Source: Myxococcales bacterium
Lineage (GTDB): Bacteria > Myxococcota_A > Bradymonadia > Bradymonadales > Bradymonadaceae
Direction of reading: 5' to 3'
Length of the DNA stretch: 10,258 nucleotides
NCBI GenBank assembly: GCA_007120615.1
Contig: SKNI01000275.1
Location: 1-10,258 of the forward strand
The notes beneath the pieces are model-generated. The model did not search any database. It had not been told where the DNA came from and worked only from the letters and a program-made list of their open reading frames with translations. This document shows, one piece after another, positions 6,258-10,258 of the stretch. Each line of letters opens with the position of its first letter. Position 1 is the first letter of the stretch. A program made the position numbers and the translations under genes.

Positions 6258-9200
6258 TTACGACTTTTTGGAAGACTGACGTTTGAAGACAAAGACCGCT
6301 CCGCCCTCGCAGGCGGCCGCCAGAACTCGGTCCACCATAATCAGGCTGTGGATGGGAGCCGGGATTTGAATCTCCTGGGCCGGTTCGGTGGCCTCTCCGT
6401 CATATAAGAGCATCCGCCCGTCCTCACCGCCGGAGATGAAATAACCGTCGCTTCGAAAGTGGAGACTTCGTCCCTGACCGTGATGGCCTTTGAGGCGGGT
6501 GGGTTGGTTATCGCCCTCTCGCATCATACTCAACGCGCCGGTTTCCTCGACCCAGATCACCAACCCGTCGGAAGCCATCAACCCGGTGACTCTTCCCGAA
6601 GTATCGACCTGATCGACCTGGAGGCCCCGTGAATTCCAGAATCGGACCTGTCCGTCGGCGCTGGCGGTGATCGGCCCTTTTTGTCCCAGGGTTACGGCGG
6701 TCACCGAGGAGCCGTGATCGGCCAACCGGGCTACGCAATGGCCCTTGTGCAAGGACCACAACCGGGCCTGCCCGTCGTCCCCACCGGTCAAAAGAAGGTT
6801 CTTCTTGGTCACCAGCCAGCCGCATTGAAACGAGTCTCCTCCACCGGCAATGGTGGTATGGAGAATATTGGTCGCTTTACCGAGAACCGCCTTCGGCAAG
6901 AGCCACAGATGGATCATTCCATTGGCATCCAGGGCCCAGAAGAAGTTTTCGTCGACAAATCCGACGTCTACTAACTCTCCATCGGAGATCTGGACCCGGG
7001 CTAACCGCTGGCCGCGAACGTTCCAGATCTCGGCATATCCCTGGCTTCCGACGGTGACCAGGCGCTTCTCATTCGGGGAAACGGCAAGCCCGATGGCCCC
7101 CTGATGCTCGGTTCGAAATTGCAGCATCGGCTGGTATTCGGTCTGCGGATCGAGGCTGCGCTTCAAAATCCCCATCGGTGGCGCCGAGGAGGAGGCCTGG
7201 GACCACAATTCATCGAGGGAGACCGTCACCAGCCTGGACGTATTGGTATCACTGGGCGCTTCGACGACCTCCGAAACCTCGGGCTCGGGAATCTTCAGTT
7301 GATCCGAGGTCGCGTCTGCTCCCGGAGTCAATCGTTTGCCCGAGGATTCGGTGGAAGGAGATTCGGTGGAAGGAGGAGCTGAGGGCTCTTCGTCCTGGTC
7401 GTCATCCACGTCGGAAACTGAGCTCTCCGCGGCAGAAAATGACAGCTTTGGTGGGGAGGGATCCACCTTTAAAGACTGAGAGAGCCGTCTCTTGAGACCC
7501 TTTTTCTTGGCCTTGAGTCGTGCGGCGAGGGAGCTGCCGGCCTGACGTCCACCGAGGGTCTTTTCCCGACGTTTAAAATCGTTGAGACCTCGGCCTACCG
7601 GGGGTTTGGGGGTCGATTCTACCTGCGCGGACTCCGCCTCCGAGGTGCCCGTCCACATCTGAGTACTATTTCCCCAGTCCTGATCGACCTCGGATTCGGA
7701 TTCCTGTTCTTGTTGCCGGGCTTCGGTTCGGCCCGTCCACATCTGAGTGCTATTGCCCCAGTCCTGATCGACCTCGGGTTCTGGTTTTAAGGGCGAGACG
7801 GCGGGCCCACCGATCCGGGTGACCTTTTTGGTCTCTTCCAGCTTTTGTGTCTGTCGTCGCTCCCCGGTTATGGGGTCATGGCGGTGTTTGGCCTTCTCTT
7901 TGCGAGCGGCTTCGATCCGCTCGTGATCCTCCCGGGCCACCGATTGTGCGTCGACCTTCTGGGTTTTGATCTCTCGGGGAGAGGGCTTTACGGCCGCATG
8001 ATCGGAGGTAGCCATCGGCTTGGCCCCGGTCAGCGTGGACTGGGCGCGCCCACGCTTCCACTGTCCTGCTTCTTCTCCGCCGCCTGCCTTGCTTGGTACG
8101 CCCATGGCAGACGACGGATCAGCTTTTCCCGGCGGATCTCTCTTTGCCTCCTCTTCATCCTCGCCATCGGAGCGGTCTACGTCGCGCTCTTTGGATTCAA
8201 CTTTCTGTGAGGGTCTCTCTTGCTCCGACTCTTCGGATGGCTCGACCTGCCGGGAGTCGCTAGCTTCAGAAACCTCGGAGATGCTCCCGGAGAATGCCAG
8301 ATCGAGCTCATCATCATCGGGCAAAAATTCGCCGACGTCGTCATCAGGGCCAAGGGGCTTTGGATCATAAAGTGGCCCCGAGGTAGGCGCCGGGTCTCGG
8401 GAATGGGACGAAGGTTTTGGGATGTCTTCTTCGCCTTTTTCGCGATCTTCGGTGCTAAAGGAAGCCGGGTCAAAAGCGGAATCCATGATGTCTACTTCCG
8501 ACTTTGCCTCCTGGAATGCTTGTTTGGAGATCTCCTCGATGGACGGAAAATCTTTGTCTTCAGAAGCATCGAGGTTCAGCTCCACATCCTCGGGAGCCTC
8601 CATCTCACCGGCTGCCCAGGCGGCGGCTACGTCACCGTCGTCGTCATCGGAGCTCGAAAAGTCACCAAGGTCTGCGACGCTGGCGGTTTCGATGTCGGGT
8701 ACGTCCAGAAGATCCAACGCCTGGTCGGCGGCGTTATCCTCTTCGGAATCGCTCTCCATTGTGCCCAGGTCCGAAATGCCTGACTCAGAAGTGGACAGCG
8801 AAACATCGATATCCTCCTCCAGCCGCTCCTGGAGATCGTCTGGGCCCGGCAGATCGAGTTTTCCTTCGCCAGTCTCCAAATCCTCGACATCGGAGATGGC
8901 CTCCCAGACCATATCGCTGAGTTCGTCGCCCACGCCTCCACCAAACCCCGCCCCTTTATCGGGTTCGGGTTCGGAAGTCCCCACAAACCGGTTCGACTCA
9001 TCGGAGACGTCATCGCCTACCGTTGTGGCGTCCACGGTTTCGGCCCGGTCTACGGCGTCTTCCAACATCGCCATTGCTGTTTTTTGAGACCCTTCATCGG
9101 CCAGGGGATCAGAAGAGTCGAACCGGCGAACGACCTGGCTCTGGAGGTCCTCCAGGTTTCGTTCGGCATCGGAGCGGACTTGCTCTTCTTTCGCGCCGAT

Positions 9201-10258
9201 TCCGAAACTGGCCAGATCAAAACCACCCTGCAATTCAAATCCCTGCACGAGGCTCTCACCGAGTACGGCTTGCAGCGAAAAATCGGTGGTCGACCAGATC
9301 CGGGCCGTTCGGTCGCTGGAGAGGCTGACTACTCGATCGTCACCGAGCCACTCCAACTCGGTGACCCAGTCTCCATGGCCCTCCAATACGGCGATCAGAC
9401 GCCCCTTTTGATGATTCCAGACCGTCACATCGCCGTCGTAGGAAGCGGCAAATAGGAGGTTCGTTGCCGGCACCGGGAGCACTCGCACCACATAATCGCT
9501 GTGATATTTGAAATGAAATTGAGGCATCAGCGGATCGATGCTGTAGACGCCGGCGGCGTTATCCCAGGACCCTGTCAGGATGGTCTTATCGTCATTGGTC
9601 CAGGCGACGTCCTCAACCCAACCGTGATGGTCGAATCGAACGGACTCCAGGGCATCATCGCCCTCCAGATCCCAGAGATAGACTCCATTATCCATGCAGC
9701 CGGTGACCAATTTTTTATGATCCCTGGAAAATGCCAGGGAGAGTGGCCATCCACCGGAGCCCGTCAACAGTCGGAGACGCTCCAGCGAGAGTTTCTTACC
9801 CTCCTCGGTGGACTCTTCTCGAATCTCGGTCGACCAGATCGCGATCTTTCGATCTCGAGCTGATGTGGCGAGTCGCTCGTCGTCCTCGGAGAAGACCAGG
9901 ACTTCTACTTTGTCGCTGTGAGCCTCGGGCAAATGTACAAGCCTTGGCGAGTCGCCCTTAACCAACTCCAGCATCGCCACTCGACCGCCCTCGCCACCGA
10001 GCGCCATCAGATGTCGTTGGGAGACCGCTTCTCGATGGGCAGCCAATTCGCTGACCAATAATCCGGTGTCACACTTCCAATTGACCGCGGGTTCACCGCC
10101 CAAGACGGACTCCAGATCCCAGGAGACGACCAACCCCGTCTCATGAACCGTCACCAATCCCCCGTCTGCGCAGAGGGTCATGCCCTTTAATGCTCCACCG
10201 GTGGTCTCCAACTCTCCGAGTGGCTCCACCCCATCCTCGAGATCGGCGTTGTCTGCCA
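6258..10258 (-). CDS. Large WD40 protein with two beta-propeller domains and a long charged linker
   Basis: Numbering is from the GTG at 10229 (1323 residues to the TAA at 6258). WD-type strands end near residues 36, 86, 131, 185, 228, 270 and 311 (for example IAIWSTE, VYLWDLE, VTVWNHQ, ARIWSTT), about seven blades. A second set ends near 1068, 1108, 1157, 1197, 1235, 1275 and 1314 (AEIWNVR, IHLWLLP, ARLWSLH, VRFWNSR), again about seven. Residues about 345-1015 are low-complexity: strongly acidic with Ser and Asp to about 710, basic at about 720-925 (LKAKKKGLKRRL), then acidic again. No signal peptide or membrane segment was seen in the visible part, so it is probably cytoplasmic. WD40 propellers bind proteins, so a scaffold role is inferred. 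The frame stays open upstream of the GTG to the edge (reading ADNADLEDG), so the gene is probably 5'-partial; however, GAGG 5 nt before the GTG makes that start possible. Confidence -1.
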   Translation of the reverse strand, partial: ADNADLEDGVEPLGELETTGGALKGMTLCADGGLVTVHETGLVVSWDLESVLGGEPAVNWKCDTGLLVSELAAHREAVSQRHLMALGGEGGRVAMLELVKGDSPRLVHLPEAHSDKVEVLVFSEDDERLATSARDRKIAIWSTEIREESTEEGKKLSLERLRLLTGSGGWPLSLAFSRDHKKLVTGCMDNGVYLWDLEGDDALESVRFDHHGWVEDVAWTNDDKTILTGSWDNAAGVYSIDPLMPQFHFKYHSDYVVRVLPVPATNLLFAASYDGDVTVWNHQKGRLIAVLEGHGDWVTELEWLGDDRVVSLSSDRTARIWSTTDFSLQAVLGESLVQGFELQGGFDLASFGIGAKEEQVRSDAERNLEDLQSQVVRRFDSSDPLADEGSQKTAMAMLEDAVDRAETVDATTVGDDVSDESNRFVGTSEPEPDKGAGFGGGVGDELSDMVWEAISDVEDLETGEGKLDLPGPDDLQERLEEDIDVSLSTSESGISDLGTMESDSEEDNAADQALDLLDVPDIETASVADLGDFSSSDDDDGDVAAAWAAGEMEAPEDVELNLDASEDKDFPSIEEISKQAFQEAKSEVDIMDSAFDPASFSTEDREKGEEDIPKPSSHSRDPAPTSGPLYDPKPLGPDDDVGEFLPDDDELDLAFSGSISEVSEASDSRQVEPSEESEQERPSQKVESKERDVDRSDGEDEEEAKRDPPGKADPSSAMGVPSKAGGGEEAGQWKRGRAQSTLTGAKPMATSDHAAVKPSPREIKTQKVDAQSVAREDHERIEAARKEKAKHRHDPITGERRQTQKLEETKKVTRIGGPAVSPLKPEPEVDQDWGNSTQMWTGRTEARQQEQESESEVDQDWGNSTQMWTGTSEAESAQVESTPKPPVGRGLNDFKRREKTLGGRQAGSSLAARLKAKKKGLKRRLSQSLKVDPSPPKLSFSAAESSVSDVDDDQDEEPSAPPSTESPSTESSGKRLTPGADATSDQLKIPEPEVSEVVEAPSDTNTSRLVTVSLDELWSQASSSAPPMGILKRSLDPQTEYQPMLQFRTEHQGAIGLAVSPNEKRLVTVGSQGYAEIWNVRGQRLARVQISDGELVDVGFVDENFFWALDANGMIHLWLLPKAVLGKATNILHTTIAGGGDSFQCGWLVTKKNLLLTGGDDGQARLWSLHKGHCVARLADHGSSVTAVTLGQKGPITASADGQVRFWNSRGLQVDQVDTSGRVTGLMASDGLVIWVEETGALSMMREGDNQPTRLKGHHGQGRSLHFRSDGYFISGGEDGRMLLYDGEATEPAQEIQIPAPIHSLIMVDRVLAAACEGGAVFVFKRQSSKKS
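7345..7374 (-). repeat. Perfect 15-bp tandem duplication in the WD40 linker
   Basis: GATTCGGTGGAAGGA occurs twice head to tail on the plus strand (7345-7359 and 7360-7374). It is in frame and encodes the Ser-Thr-Glu-Ser-Pro repetition around residues 952-962 of the WD40 protein. This fits replication slippage in a disordered linker, where length changes are tolerated. Confidence -1.
7647..7777 (-). repeat. Two 47-bp direct repeats coding a duplicated 15-residue motif
   Basis: 7647-7693 and 7731-7777 match at 45 of 47 positions, 84 bp (28 codons) apart. Both encode EVDQDWGNSTQMWTG (residues 819-833 and 847-861 of the WD40 protein). Both differences are synonymous third-position changes (GGA/GGC Gly and AGT/AGC Ser). 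The motif stands out from the low-complexity surroundings by its two tryptophans and its exact conservation, which suggests a short binding motif present in two copies. Two copies are few, so recent duplication alone could also explain it. Confidence -1.

Noticed and set aside
8422..9087. 221-residue Ser-rich open frame on the plus strand
   Set aside because: It is the antisense shadow of the acidic Ser/Asp linker of the WD40 gene, whose flanking propeller repeats prove the minus-strand frame.

Overview
All genes in this window are on the minus strand and read from the right edge to the left: a WD40 protein (about 6258 to the right edge), a small membrane-anchored secreted protein (5575-6237), a gene-free repeat-rich gap (5191-5574), a TPR/transglutaminase-like exported protein (1510-5190), and a TPR lipoprotein that runs off the left edge (1-1513). 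The DNA is moderately GC-rich. The large exported TPR proteins, the transglutaminase-like (DUF3857-type) enzyme and the very long WD40 protein with an acidic linker suggest a large-genome bacterium of the former Deltaproteobacteria (Myxococcota or Bradymonadales-like). That placement rests on gene style only. No rRNA, tRNA, CRISPR array, insertion sequence or phage gene was seen.

Right part: the WD40 protein has about seven WD-type repeats at each end and about 700 residues of charged, low-complexity sequence between them. The linker carries a 15-residue motif twice, 28 residues apart. The downstream gene starts 20 bp after the WD40 stop codon, so the two are probably co-transcribed. It encodes a 220-residue protein with a signal peptide, one soluble domain with two cysteines, and a C-terminal membrane anchor that looks like a sorting tail.

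Middle: the 384-bp gap holds a composite repeat. A perfect 24-bp inverted repeat (5311-5334 and 5533-5556) lies inside arms built from tandem CGCAGAGA octamers and polypurine/polypyrimidine tracts. A second 10-bp inverted repeat is nested inside. The element begins directly after the stop codon of the small membrane protein gene and ends shortly before the transglutaminase gene.

Left part: the transglutaminase-like protein (1226 residues) has a signal peptide, a beta-sandwich-like region, TPR-like helices, a DUF3857-like domain and a transglutaminase core with Cys, His and Asp all in place. Its stop codon overlaps the start of the next gene in an ATGA, with a good ribosome binding site, so the two proteins are probably made together. 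The next gene encodes a lipoprotein with a similar mix of beta-sandwich and TPR regions. Together they look like a two-protein envelope module of unknown substrate.
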